Of a DNA stretch of 60,000 bases, positions 10,011 through 19,773 are shown in pieces. The stretch spans positions 6,045,501-6,105,500 of the forward strand of contig NC_088325.1 of assembly GCF_910592395.1 (NCBI RefSeq). The letters are read 5' to 3'. Numbering within the stretch: the first letter of the stretch is position 1; each line of letters begins with the position of its first letter. The notes under the pieces were generated by a model. That model was not told where the DNA came from. It saw only the letters and a list, made by a program, of their open reading frames with translations, and did no database searches. Origin of the DNA: Lineus longissimus. Lineage: Eukaryota; Nemertea; Pilidiophora; Heteronemertea; Lineidae. A program made the position numbers and the translations under genes.

Positions 10011-11026
10011 ACGAAAGTGTTCGGCGAATGTAACAAGGGCAAGCATCTCCCTTCTGGTAGTACAGTAGTTTAGTTCGTTCCCATGGAAACTTTTGCTCCC
10101 ATATCCGATCACTTTCTCAGACTCATCAATTTGTTTCTGAGACAACACTCCCCCCATTCCGAAGTCGCTGGCATCAGTGTGTAATACAAACACTCCGGCA
10201 CTCTCACTAAAATCAGGATGTGCAAGTACTGGTGAAGAAACTAAACTTTCCTTCAATGACACAAATGCTTTTTCACACTCGTCTGTCCAAACAAAGGTAG
10301 TGTTCTTTCTCGTTAGACGATGCAGTGGAGCAGCAGTATTTGCAAAGTTGTTGACGTAATTCTGGTAGTATGTAGCTAGTCCCATAAAAGACTGGACTTC
10401 AGCGACAGAATTCGGCCTTGGCCATTCAGCTACCTTCTGTACTTTTTCCGGGTCAGTGGCAATTCCGTCCTTGGATACCACGTGCCCAAGAAATTTCACC
10501 AAGCTCCTGAAAAGCTTGCATTTACTTGGTTTAAGTTTGAGATTTGCAACTTGCAGACGTTCAAACACACTAGCTAGTTGCTTCAGATGATCCTCAAAGG
10601 TCAGCCAATGTACGATTATGTCGTCCAAGTATACCAGACAATGTTCCACGCCCCCTAGGACAATATTCATCATTCTGGTGAAGGTACTCGGTGCCGAGGT
10701 AAGCCCGAACGGCATCGAATTCCATTCATACTGTTGAGTTCCGACAACAAACGAAGTTTTGGCGCGATCCTCGGGTGCAACGCCTACCTGCCAATATCCG
10801 CTGGCACAATCTAGAGTTTTGAAGTATACCGATCCTGATGCATTCAGTTTTCGATACCGATGCATGCATTCAGTTTTCTGTAATCCACACACAAACGAAA
10901 CGAACCGTCGTGCTTCTTCGCTACGACAATCGGCGAGCTCCAAGGACTCTGCTTCTTATTAACTAGTCCTCTCTCTTCCAATTCTTTAACTGTGTTAAGT
11001 ACGAAGGGTTCTTGATGTGGGGGCAA
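10011..11026 (-). pseudogene. Gypsy reverse transcriptase and start of RNase H
   Basis: Motifs in order are QSPWSSPIVVAKK, FRLCVDYRKLNA, LDCASGYWQV, the catalytic YLDDIIV, FLGHVVSKDG and, for RNase H, LHTDASDFGMGGVLSQ. Near 10830-10880 a short tandem duplication (CATTCAGTTTTC twice) replaces the segment normally found between RKLNA and the LDLASGY-type motif and shifts the frame, so the RT is disrupted. RNase H is then cut by the LINE at 10005. Some 15-20 residues between the two RT motifs appear to be missing compared with typical Gypsy enzymes. Confidence 0.88.
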
Positions 11027-11510
11027 ACGTCTTGGGGTCTGTTTGATGGGGAGGGCATCTCCAGTATCGATGGTGTGTTTAGTACGGTCGTATGCCCCAA
11101 ATCAAAATCACCCATTGAAAATGCAAATTGAAATTTCTCGATCAACTGGACCACCATTTCTCTTTTACCTGGATCCAGTCCAATGTCATTTATCTCCAAT
11201 TTAAGCAGCAAGGACTCCAGACGGATCTTAGCCTCCTCGTCTTCTTTGGCTTGAGTACATTTCGCTTCATCGGTGCCATCTGGTTCTTGATCCTTAACTT
11301 TGGTACTAGTGACAGAAGAAATTAGACTAGGGTTGTTCCCTGACACTGTGACATTTGAGTGTTGTTTATTTTCTTCTGCCGGTTTTCTTGGCGGTTTATA
11401 CGTCTTGGCACAAGGTGGCTTCTGATCTCGTTTTGATCTCTTGGATTTTCTCGAATTGTTCTGTTTGTTTTCATTTTAGTCAAGCTCCTTTGCAGCCTCG
11501 ACTTCAGCAA
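10963..11510 (-). pseudogene. Gypsy pol linker between protease and reverse transcriptase
   Basis: Two overlapping short frames (11510-11322 and 11346-10963) bridge the protease and RT regions. They encode charged, low-complexity sequence, then a segment with PGKREMVVQLIEKFQFAFSM that resembles the start of RT domains in Gypsy elements. The frame changes show decay. No enzyme motif is present. Confidence 0.6.
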
Positions 11511-11904
11511 CAGGGTGAAAATATCCTAGTGTCTGATTAGTTCTGATATGCAAAGTCTTATCTGAAAAATTAGCAACTCTAACAGGCATTTTCCCGTTGA
11601 TTGCTCTCACCAAACATCTTCCCGTTGTAAAATTGGTCTGATCTAACTTGGCCTCAACCATTCCCGGTACCAACTGGTTAAATGACCCTGACTTGGCCAG
11701 TTTTCCAGGAAGTATCATTTCTGTGTTTGGAGGAATACACATTCCTTTTCCCAATAATATCCTACATACTTTTGATTTACCCGGTTGTCTCCTCAGAGGC
11801 AACTCCATGTCACCAAGATACAGAGTTACTGTATCGTAACTAATTGTACAATGGTTATCTGAAAAGAAATCACTTCCTAACAGACATGTATGTGACAAAG
11901 TGTC
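11476..11904 (-). pseudogene. Gypsy protease C-terminal part and downstream linker
   Basis: The frame begins with SHTCLLGSDFF, the conserved second half of a retropepsin-like aspartic protease (ILG-type motif), and continues into the protease-RT linker seen in many Gypsy elements (LGKGMCIPPNTEMILPGKL). Its N-terminal half lies at 13519-14521 beyond the 1.6-kb insert. Confidence 0.8.
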
Positions 11905-13522
11905 TGTTGTGACGATCAGTGATCGTTTGTTATTGCGATCAGCTGACTTCTCCCTTGACCCGGTTTGACCCCGTTATTGTATTATTATTTCCGCGCCAAA
12001 AAATTGTTTACCGAGATTTTGCGAGATGTTGGCGAGACTTAGGTAACACCCATGGGCATGTGTGTTCAAGACAGCACTTCGACTCCGTCCGCGATTGAGT
12101 GAGGATCGCCGCCGGTTCTGTACTATTCTATAGATGACAACGCCCAGAAGTTCGTAGCGAGATGGTTGAAATGGTGGAAGCAGCGTTGAAAATGGTGGTA
12201 ACGTTTTATGATTGATTCACGCCGTACTTTACCGATAGAATGGAAAATGCCATAATTTTACCGGTGTGAAGCCTTTCACGCTTTACGTACATTTGTATAC
12301 GGCCGATGCACTGACCGTGTGTATCGTGCTGTGTTTGTAAACGTATCACCAGTTTGTGTCTTCCTCTCGCTAATGTATAGCTATCTGTGCATTTAATTGA
12401 CATGGTTTTCTATAGTTTGAGAAGGGGTCTAAAAGGGGGGTGTATTAATGTTTGAAGGTGCATTCTGGTCTTTGCGGACCAGGTGCTTCGAATAGGCTCG
12501 CGTAGATCAGGTCGACCTGAGCAACTTTCCACTCCACTCTTTTAGGCCTATTTTCGATGAATGGGCTGTAATGTTGTTGATTCTCGGTTAGAATGAATCG
12601 TTATCGTTTAGTATTTTAGTCCATTGGTGTTATTGGACATACTCGAACCTGTTATATAGACTTTAATAATTATAGACCGTGCGAACGGATTTCTGGAAAA
12701 CCATTATATAAAACCCAGTTGTATTTTGGGACTAAAAAGATGTTGTGTTAACCCACGTTTTAATCTGTGTATGTTGAATTCAGGTGACTGTTTGATAGTT
12801 ATATAGTTAGAAGCCAGTGGGTGTGATTCCATCACTGTCTCTCCGCTTACGCCAGAAGCCGTGTTGACGATTTGGACGAATCCGCCCTGCAGAGATCGAG
12901 AAGGACGAGGCCTTGCTGTTGACGTCCCTCCCCGTTTATAGAATACCCGTGGCGGTATAGTATTCTTAATTTACTGGCTAGTTTATTGTTACGACCTGCC
13001 GGCTAGTTAGGACTAGTCTGTTGCCATCTGGGCAGAACCGGTTGAGTCGAAGTCATTTATATAGTCCTAGCTAGCGGTCAGGTTGCTTCAGTCAGCCTGA
13101 GTCAATGTTACAGACTGTTTGTGTTGTAGCACGCTTTGAGTTGTGAGAAGCATTTTAGTATATATCCCTTAGCGGAAAAAACTTGTATTGATATATTCCC
13201 CTTGGTGGGAAGATAATTTGATATATATATATAATCTACTACGCCCTTCTACTGACGTTCCGGGCTGGAAGACCGAAGTCTGCAATCAAACACGAGACGG
13301 AGGGTAGCCTGTTGTAGATGCCGGAGAAGAGACACCGCAATCGTGTGTAAAACTAGTACGGAGCCGCTGGCTCTAGGCTGAAGCATTTACAGCTATAGTG
13401 AATTGTAGGTATCTTATGATAGCTTGTACCATATAAATATACAGTCCTCTTCATAAAGTAATTAACCTCTGGCATAGTTCTTATCGTCATCTTGTCAATT
13501 CGTTGATCGCCAGAACATTGTC
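11901..13522. mobile_element. 1.6-kb LTR-like insertion in Gypsy protease (probable solo LTR)
   Basis: An insert of 1614 bp (11905-13518) flanked by TGTC on both sides splits the aspartic protease. Its ends are imperfect inverted repeats: TGTTGTGACGATCA on the left and, reverse-complemented, TGTTCTGGCGATCA on the right. It has no coding region of note and contains a TATA-rich stretch near 13215. TG/CA ends and a 4-5 bp duplication suit a solo LTR of another Ty3-like element; a non-autonomous DNA transposon is the alternative. Confidence 0.65.
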
Positions 13523-14848
13523 AACAACTACAACTGAGTGGTTGAACTCCCGCGATCCTAAAATAACATTCACGTCGGCAACTCCTAGGATTTTCAAATT
13601 TTCCCCAGTGGCAGACTGTAGATTCCCTTCAGTTTCCTTAATCTTCAGGTTATGTGCCGCAGCTAAATTTTGTCTCCACAATTCGCCACTGATACAGGTA
13701 AGTGCAGCTCCGGTATCTAGCAACACAGAGGTTGACACCCCCTGTATTTCTCCCGTAAGAAACAGGCTACGATCACTGAACTTAACCTGTCTTACAAACA
13801 ATGTATCTGGTTTCCTCCTACTCTTAAAAATTCCAGCTTCTGAATTCAGCTTTGTTGTCGCCTTCTCCACTACGGTAACTTCCTTGGACTTCAACCCGAT
13901 TTCTTTCTCTGTGCTATTTGATACATCAGAAGTAGGAGCGTCCAATAAACTTGTCTGTTCTTGTAGTGTAGACGTAGATTGTGACATCACTGTAAGCTCT
14001 GTCATTTCACAATTCCAAGGTTTATTTGCGGCTGCTGTTTGATACCTAGGTAATGGTGGACCACCTGGTGACAAAAGTTTACCAGGGCAAGCTGAGGTGC
14101 TCCTCTTCCTGTCTTGGTTAATGGCCTTCTCACTAGGAGGTTTCACTGGATCAGACTGCATTATGATTGACTGCACCGGCTCTGTCAAATCTTGTGTCAA
14201 TAACGGAGTATCCTTCAAGTCACCATCAATAACGCTAGCTTTCACAAGAGATGTATGTATAGGCTGTTGCATGGGTACTGCATCAATATCACCGCTCTCC
14301 AAGGAGTCTGCATTAAACACTGCACTTGGAGTTGCTCTAGCCGTTACATGATCCTGATTCAGAATAGACGACTGATAATCAATAACTGTAACAGGTTGTG
14401 ACTGAACATCACAAACACGGGACGATGAAGTGTTCCTCATCTGCCCACGGTTGTGACTATTGTCCCCGCTTATAAGATTTGATTCAACATCACAAACAAG
14501 AGTTGATGAAGAGCTCCTCATCCGCTAATGGTTGTAATTGCTTGATAGCGATACTGATTGTGGCATGTAGACATGTGATTTTTGTCCACCGGATGAGGTT
14601 TTCCTCTTCTGATTTTGATACCCACATCCTACAGTAACATCATTGTAGGAGCTAGGTGTCCACAGGGGAGGTTGTGGTTTATCATAACCATGAATTAACG
14701 AGGTGTTCCTCTGCTCGTCATGGTTGTAATGACTGCCGTCCATACTGTCACACACTTTTGGGGCTCCTACTGGGTTTACTGGGACTGTCCACCCCTTGAC
14801 AATCCCTTCTTGGCGTTTCCCGAAACCCGTTTGGTACAATGGCGACAA
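13519..14848 (-). pseudogene. Gypsy pro region with retropepsin active site
   Basis: The frame opens at 14848, overlapping the end of gag by 73 bases in the -1 frame, as expected for -1 frameshift expression of pol in Gypsy elements. An in-frame TAG at 14525-14527 interrupts it. The long Ser/Thr-rich region leads to the protease active site VLLDTGAALTCIS near 13720. The 1.6-kb insert cuts the protease after VVVVDN. Similar short peptides VCDVES and VCDVQS occur near the ORF start. Confidence 0.8.
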
Positions 14849-15900
14849 AGATGACCAAACTCATGGCAATTGTAGCATTCCAAAGTAGGGCACTGGGAAG
14901 GCCCATGCCCGTCGCCATGACAGCGCCAACACTGGTTGGAAGTGGAACTGCCCGTCTTCGACTTTTCCAAGTTGGTAATCCTGGTTTCTAACTTCTCCAG
15001 AAGATTGAGGACTCGACTCATCTCTGATGTCTGGTTTGGCACCGAGGATGCTGCTATTACCGGATCAATATTTGCTATGACGTGAGGCTTATGCTCTTTC
15101 CTATGATGCGAGGAAGGTATTGCATACCAACCCTCCCTCAAAAGCATTTGAGCCGCGTCAAGTTGGCGTGTTTTCCGGATGGCTTCGACCAGACCAATTG
15201 GGGCACTCATTAACAGTTGTTGTTTTATTTGATCAGTCACTTTCACCCCTACTAAAAATTGGTCTGGCGCCATCTCCTGTTGTAATGCAAAACCGCCGCT
15301 TGGGTACGCATTCAACGCAAGTTCCTGTAATGAGTCGGCATAAGCTTCATAAGTTTCATTTGAAAGCTGGACTCGCGCACGCAATTGCAGTTTGTAATCT
15401 TCGCGCGGTACGTTATGAAAACGCTTGACCAACGCCGCCGTAAAATGATCGTAGGATAGTTCCGCAGACAAATGTAAATTTGCTACGGCAATGTAAGCCT
15501 GGTGATCTAATCTAGACAATAACTGTTGTCTACGCTCGCACTCCGATACGCGCGCCAGATCTGCAAATGTGTTGAATCTTTCCAACCAAATTCTGAAATT
15601 CTGGTTTACCATATAATTCTTTGGTGCCTGTACCTTTGCGGCACTACTGTTACTCATAATACGGGTTGGCTGCGCATTATCCAATTTGTTTAAAATATTG
15701 GAAAACGCAGACACCAACGCACCTACAGCGGCATCCGATGCGCCACGGTACTCCGGCCTATTTTCAGGCAAAATATGCCCGGGCCCTGAGCCTAAATTCA
15801 TGTTCATATCTTCTTGGGCTGAACCTGCATTTCCGTCGCCCGCATCATTAATTACAATATTATCGCGGTCGTAACCTTCCTCATTTTCTGAATTATTCAT
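14776..15900 (-). CDS. gag: Gypsy gag polyprotein
   Basis: Intact 374-residue ORF starting MNNSENEEGY about 145 bases inside the 5' LTR. The central part (FRIWLERFNTFADLAR, YEAYADSLQELALNAYP) matches the retrotransposon gag capsid fold. Two CCHC-type zinc knuckles lie near residues 325-355 (CWRCHGDGHGPSQC, CYNCHEFGHLCRHC). It is the only full-length core gene left in this Gypsy copy. Pol is read from the -1 frame at its 3' end. Confidence 0.93.
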   Translation of the reverse strand: MNNSENEEGYDRDNIVINDAGDGNAGSAQEDMNMNLGSGPGHILPENRPEYRGASDAAVGALVSAFSNILNKLDNAQPTRIMSNSSAAKVQAPKNYMVNQNFRIWLERFNTFADLARVSECERRQQLLSRLDHQAYIAVANLHLSAELSYDHFTAALVKRFHNVPREDYKLQLRARVQLSNETYEAYADSLQELALNAYPSGGFALQQEMAPDQFLVGVKVTDQIKQQLLMSAPIGLVEAIRKTRQLDAAQMLLREGWYAIPSSHHRKEHKPHVIANIDPVIAASSVPNQTSEMSRVLNLLEKLETRITNLEKSKTGSSTSNQCWRCHGDGHGPSQCPTLECYNCHEFGHLCRHCTKRVSGNAKKGLSRGGQSQ

Positions 15901-16029
15901 TTTAACGCAGTATAGGGCCTACTTGTAGAATACGCACAACAAATAATGTTATCAAATTCTCGCAATTACAAACCGTTCACAAAATACTCATAAAAACACC
16001 AAAATCGATAAATTCTTCGTAGATTCTTC

Positions 16030-16045
16030 AGACGTTGGGCGCCAA
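16030..16045 (-). promoter_or_regulatory. Gypsy primer binding site (tRNA-Lys type)
   Basis: Immediately inside the 5' LTR the minus strand reads TTGGCGCCCAACGTC. The core TGGCGCCCAACGT matches the 3' end complement of tRNA-Lys(1,2) used by several retroviruses. This fixes the element's orientation. Confidence 0.85.
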
Positions 16046-16351
16046 TGAAAAGAGTAAAGTTGTAGCAATAGTTTTGCTAAATGAAAGACTCGACTAACGT
16101 TGATTAATACTCGATTTTATCTCTGTCACTTTCCACGTTCGAACCCGCTCGTCTCTCCGCCTCAACACCGCTATGTCGATGATGTAACGACATTACGCGT
16201 CGTTGCGTCATCGACAGAACAGCGGGAAATACCGAGCGCAGCCGAGTGACGTAACACACGGGCGGGGATGGCCGGGTGACCGGGGCACGTCCGTAATGCT
16301 GGCGCCGCCGTGGCCAACCACGGAACCAAGACTGTGACCCAGTTCACCACA
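16046..16351 (-). repeat. Gypsy 5' LTR
   Basis: 306-bp LTR beginning TGAAAAGAG and ending CACCACA, followed by the target duplication GAAC (16352-16355). It is 8 bp longer than the 3' copy because of a duplicated GC-rich segment near 16270-16285. Confidence 0.93.
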
Positions 16352-16355
16352 GAAC

Positions 16356-17367
16356 ATAGACTTCTCTAAGTGAGTAACACTGTAACTTTCATGTGACGTG
16401 TAAAATGAATAAGGCACCGATCCTTTCTTCCTCAATAGTTTAAAATCGTCAGGATTGGGGTAAGACTGTCTTGTTATCTTAAAGTCACCATCTTCCATCG
16501 ATTTAGTGATGTTGTCCAAGCCAGACTGTAAGAATCTGTAAGAGTCTAAAAATTTAAAACAACCGAACTCAAATGAAATGTACTCTTCTGCGTTTTTAGC
16601 AAGAAGCTTCAGTTTCTTGTGTGATCTAGACATCAAATCTCTGATGAAGAGGTGAGCATCGTAATTACTGAGATTGTGAAAAAACACTGGGTCAACATGG
16701 CTTTCTTCTCGTTCAAGTTGCAAGCGTTGTGAGTAGCACCTCTGTATTTTCCATTGTAGTGATTGTGATCTTGAACTCTGTCCTCACCTAAAAATTTATT
16801 GCAGTAGTAACATTTTGTTTCTTGGGAATATCTCACCAAATCTTCATCTGTCATAATGAGAGGAATGTTGCAGTTCAGTAGAGTTGAGAACGTCTCTTCC
16901 ATTCTGAGTAACCAGTTACAGAAAACGTCAACTACATCAGCACCCCTGTGACAGAGATACTCACTGGCGTAGATTTGTGGATAGTCAGAGTGAACGTTAA
17001 CTCCAACTGCTGACGCAATCTGTTTGAATAGTTTTTTAGTAGTATCAGTATTATTTGCAGCCGAGCACTGCTCTCTAAACTCTGTCCGAGTTGCATTATC
17101 ATTGACTGTTGTGCTTATCGCTTCGAAATCAGCATAGATTACAAAGGGAACTCTGTTCTTGAATGAGTGCTTTTCAAACTTAAGCTGTGACCATTTACTA
17201 TTCAGTTGAGGCAGACTGATCTTACAGTAATCGTGTTGTCCACATTTCAATTTATGTCTTTCTAGTGTGGATTTCTTGTAAAAGTAATTCATGCATCTCC
17301 TACAAATGAATACACTATTCCTGTCAGTCTTGAAGAATAGATTTATGTCTCTTATGTACATGAAATG
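16356..17367 (-). pseudogene. polB: Polinton A DNA polymerase B, middle (exonuclease) piece
   Basis: Starts with MYIRDINLFFKTD next to the Polinton B target site and ends at the Gypsy LTR. It holds a CxxC/HxxxC zinc finger (CRRCMNYFYKK...C), exonuclease I (VIYADFEAIS), a C4/H-type finger (CYYCNKFLG...HNHYNGKYRGATHNACNL) and exonuclease II (FFHNLSNYDAHLF). A one-base frameshift near 16715 separates the HNACNL motif from exonuclease II. Matching motifs occur in the same order in the intact enzyme of Polinton B (27754-31188). Confidence 0.9.
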
Positions 17368-18012
17368 AGTAGGGTAAAAGTGACAGTTCTAACTCAGACC
17401 ACATTTGACTGACATCCCCTTCAGTCAAATGTCAGTCAACCGCTCGCCTTCGCTCGCTGTACAATTGTTAGTCAAATCCCAGTCAACACGTTTCACGAAT
17501 TTTCTCCACCCTTTCCAGTTAAATCATAGTCAAAACAAAACCCAGTCAAATCCTAGTCAACACGTTTCACGAATTTTCTCATTTTGATAAATTTTCAATA
17601 ATTTTTTATCCAGTCAAATCCCAGTTAAACCCGTTCTCCAAATCTGGAGAACGAACACCTGGTCAAACATCAGTCAACACTTTTTCCCTCAGTCAAACAT
17701 CAGTCAAACCCGTTCTCCAAATCTGGAGAACGAACACCTGGTCAAAACGTGGTTAAATTAAATTATTTTTCAAACCGCTCTAGCTTTCTCAAACTCAGTG
17801 AAATTCTGGTCAACCCGTTCTCCAAATCTGGAGAACGAACACCTGGTCAAACATCAGTCAACACTTTTTCCCTCAGTCAAACGTCAGTCAAACCCGTTCT
17901 CCAAATCTGGAGAACGAACACCTGGTCAAAACGTGGTTAAATTAAATTATTTTTCAAACCGCTCGCTTCGCTCGCTTTACACAATTGTACAAAAGTACAA
18001 AATTTCTACAAC
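17368..18012 (+). repeat. Polinton B left terminal inverted repeat (645 bp, internally duplicated)
   Basis: Matches the inverse of 32070-32530 from AGTAGGGTAAAAG to AATTTCTACAAC. It is longer than the right copy because a block containing GTTCTCCAAATCTGGAGAAC is duplicated in it. It is rich in CAGTCAAA repeats and contains CGCTCGCTTCGCTCGC-type palindromes at about 17443 and 17970. Confidence 0.93.
17628..17960. repeat. Direct duplication inside the left TIR of Polinton B
   Basis: The sequence from the CGTTCTCC/GGAGAACG hairpin through GGTTAAATTAAATTATTTTTCAAACCGCTC occurs twice (about 17628-17782 and 17815-17962). The right TIR has it once. Each copy contains two GTTCTCCAAATCTGGAGAAC palindromes. 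Confidence 0.8.
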
Positions 18013-18050
18013 GGACACAATTTAATAAAAATTATTTTCCTATCAATAAA

Positions 18051-18338
18051 ATGATGCCCTTCCCCTCAAACGAACAACTTGAACAACGTATCACACGATC
18101 GACAAATTATCTAAAGTGGAAAGATCTACCATTGAACACATGGTACAAAATCAACGAATTGAAAGTCGGTGAGTCAATGACACTTATATTGGAAGATTCG
18201 AAAGGTGATATTGTCACCGTGTGGCCCACGAGTATCATTAAGCGACAACTCACACCTGCTCATAAGTATATACGGTCCACAGGTATGAAAGAGTCAATCA
18301 ATGGTAGGAATTACTACGGTTTTGACTTGGTGGAATAA
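18051..18338 (+). CDS. Small Polinton B protein, possible nucleic-acid-binding OB-like fold
   Basis: The start ATGATG follows an AATAAA-rich promoter-like run identical in style to that before 22557. The 95-residue product contains LPLNTWYKINELKVGESMTLILEDSKG in shorter stretches and ends GRNYYGFDLVE. Small proteins with this beta-rich pattern recur next to Polinton termini; a single-stranded DNA-binding or OB-like role is a guess from the pattern. An imperfect hairpin follows its stop. It is the first gene inside the left TIR. Confidence 0.6.
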   Translation: MMPFPSNEQLEQRITRSTNYLKWKDLPLNTWYKINELKVGESMTLILEDSKGDIVTVWPTSIIKRQLTPAHKYIRSTGMKESINGRNYYGFDLVE

Positions 18339-18364
18339 TTTTATAAGCCCTTAAGCCTATAAAT
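18333..18364. terminator. Imperfect hairpin after the 18051 gene
   Basis: AATTTTATAAGCC and GCCTATAAATTT flank a short loop right at the TAA stop (18336-18338). Stem pairing is 10 of 12. It resembles the stronger hairpins at 23202-23238 and 25408-25448. Confidence 0.5.
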
Positions 18365-18504
18365 TTACATCCACACTACTCTTGTCTGACTTGCTAAAAT
18401 AGCCCAAACTGATTATCTCAGATGAAAGTCATGTCATTTCGGATACTTTGGATGCGATAAGCCCAGGTTCTATCATTTTCGCTCAAATGAGGATTATGGT
18501 AGAA

Positions 18505-18669
18505 CTAAAATTTATCATTTATTTTGGGAATCTTCACATAAAGTGTTTCACCCGGATTCACAGAATTAGGGTTATGTGTAATGACCTCAACATTTCTCTT
18601 GGCTTTTAGGCCTTTGGGATACTTGTCTGTTCGATAAGGGTCTAAGTATTTACTGTAAGACATGTCCAT
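18505..18669 (-). pseudogene. Truncated duplicate of the Polinton B capsid gene start
   Basis: A 54-codon ORF whose first 49 residues nearly match the N-terminus of the capsid protein at 23820-24986 (MDMSYSKYLDPYRTDK against MDMSYGKYLDPYRTDK). It then diverges and stops. The promoter-like upstream sequence (TTATAATAAATGGACATG) is also shared. It is a segmental copy of the capsid 5' end, transposed about 6 kb within the element. Could be a decoy, recombination scar or expressed peptide. Confidence 0.85.
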
Positions 18670-18696
18670 TTATTATAAGAATAAAATAATATTTTT

Positions 18697-19082
18697 CTAA
18701 GATGTAATGATGAGCTCAAATTCGCTCGCAGTAATAGTCCCATTGTCACTGACTCTGGAAAGTAAATTATTGACATTCATTAAGCATGCTTTTTTCTTGG
18801 TTAAAATATCTAAATGTTTTTTCTTTTTTCCTCAACTGAGGAACTACAATTTTTCCTACCAATCCTAACACTGTACAAATGGCGGAAATTGGTATGCTGA
18901 CTACATTTCCAATCACTGTCGCCGCACCAATTGATGCTAATTTCACAACCGTGCAAGATTTGACTAGCTTTTTTATATTTTTTTGACAGTTTTTTTCTTT
19001 CCCCAATATTCACCTCTAATTCTGTAATTTTATCTTTAATTTTCTCAAGCCTAAATTCTTCCACTCCATCGACATCATCCAT
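18697..19082 (-). pseudogene. Membrane protein related to 33755-34357, twice frameshifted
   Basis: Reads MDDVDGVEEFRLEKI, then changes frame near 18985 into a hydrophobic region (VVKLASIGAATVIGNVVSIP), then again near 18830 into a charged C-terminus ending at 18697. The pieces align in order with the 200-residue protein of Polinton A (KYKKA motif, then Gly/Ala-rich hydrophobic region, then KKKNILKKIEKH-like). Both shifts lie in or near A/T homopolymers, so sequencing error is possible. Its ATG abuts the stop of the next gene upstream. Confidence 0.7.
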
Positions 19083-19773
19083 TTATTCTAACCGTAAATC
19101 AATTGAAACCGGAGTTAAAAATTCAATAGTCTCACCATTCTGATCTTTGACCTGTAGTTCAATACTAGTATGATCGTGCTGCGCGATCTTTACTTCTTGC
19201 AGGGAGGTATATTCATGCATATCTCAATATATATTTACCTTTGGGGACAAACGTAGTGATAAGATCACTGCGCTTTCCATTTACTAAATTTTTCCTCGTA
19301 TCGACAATACTACATGAAACTCTGTACTCATGATGTGGTAACAATTTACAAGGTTTGTTACCAGTAATTTCTGAGCTTATTAAGGTAGTCTCTGAAGAGG
19401 TCATTCCGAATATTTCACCTAGTTCTTTATGGAGAATCACACCAAACGGTGGCTTAACTTTAATTTTTATTTTACCTTCACATGGTACATAAGTTAGATC
19501 AAATTTATCAGCATGTCCTTTTTCACTCAGCGCTTCCTGTACTGCTTTATTATAGGTAGCTGGAGTATAAAATCCATCGGGGATAGTAATCAATTCCTGT
19601 GCTGTATATTCTTTATTGACCACAGTAGCAAACCGTAGATAGTGATTCTTCAATTTCCTTGAAAAATTATAGTAGGTCATAGGAATAATAGCCTTTTCAA
19701 CCTGTACGGTTTCATACGGCTGAATACTCCCAGTGAGTAGACATCGTAATGTGTCATGGAACCTAATGTTCAT
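19083..19773 (-). pseudogene. Penton/fibre-like structural protein of Polinton B, frameshifted near the C-terminus
   Basis: The main frame (186 residues, 19773-19213) starts MNIRFHDTLRCLL and carries LITIPDGFYTPATYNKAVQEAL, a pattern shared with 43337-43594 (VITIPDGLYDLESF). A stop at 19213-19215 interrupts it. The next frame, from about 19219 to 19083, supplies the conserved end (VKDQNGETIEF), parallel to the ends of the Polinton A copies. So a single indel near 19220 splits the gene. The family is conserved in Polintons and probably a minor capsid, penton or fibre component; that role is inferred. Confidence 0.65.

Larger units (their letters stand above)
4218..16355 (-). mobile_element. 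Ty3/Gypsy LTR retrotransposon inserted in Polinton A polB
   Basis: Two nearly identical LTRs (4222-4519 and 16046-16351) both begin TGAAAAGA and end CACCACA, flanked by the 4-bp duplication GAAC (4218-4221 and 16352-16355). The internal region encodes, on the minus strand, gag, protease, reverse transcriptase, RNase H, integrase and an extra downstream ORF. A primer binding site matching tRNA-Lys abuts the 5' LTR. Three further insertions (MITE, LINE with SINE, 1.6-kb LTR-like insert) and several frameshifts leave it non-autonomous. The LTRs differ by few substitutions plus one 8-bp duplication, so the insertion is fairly recent. Confidence 0.95.

Noticed and set aside
17628-17960. CRISPR-like array in the left TIR
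   Set aside because: Repeats are long, few and part of a terminal inverted repeat; there are no unique spacers and the genome is eukaryotic.
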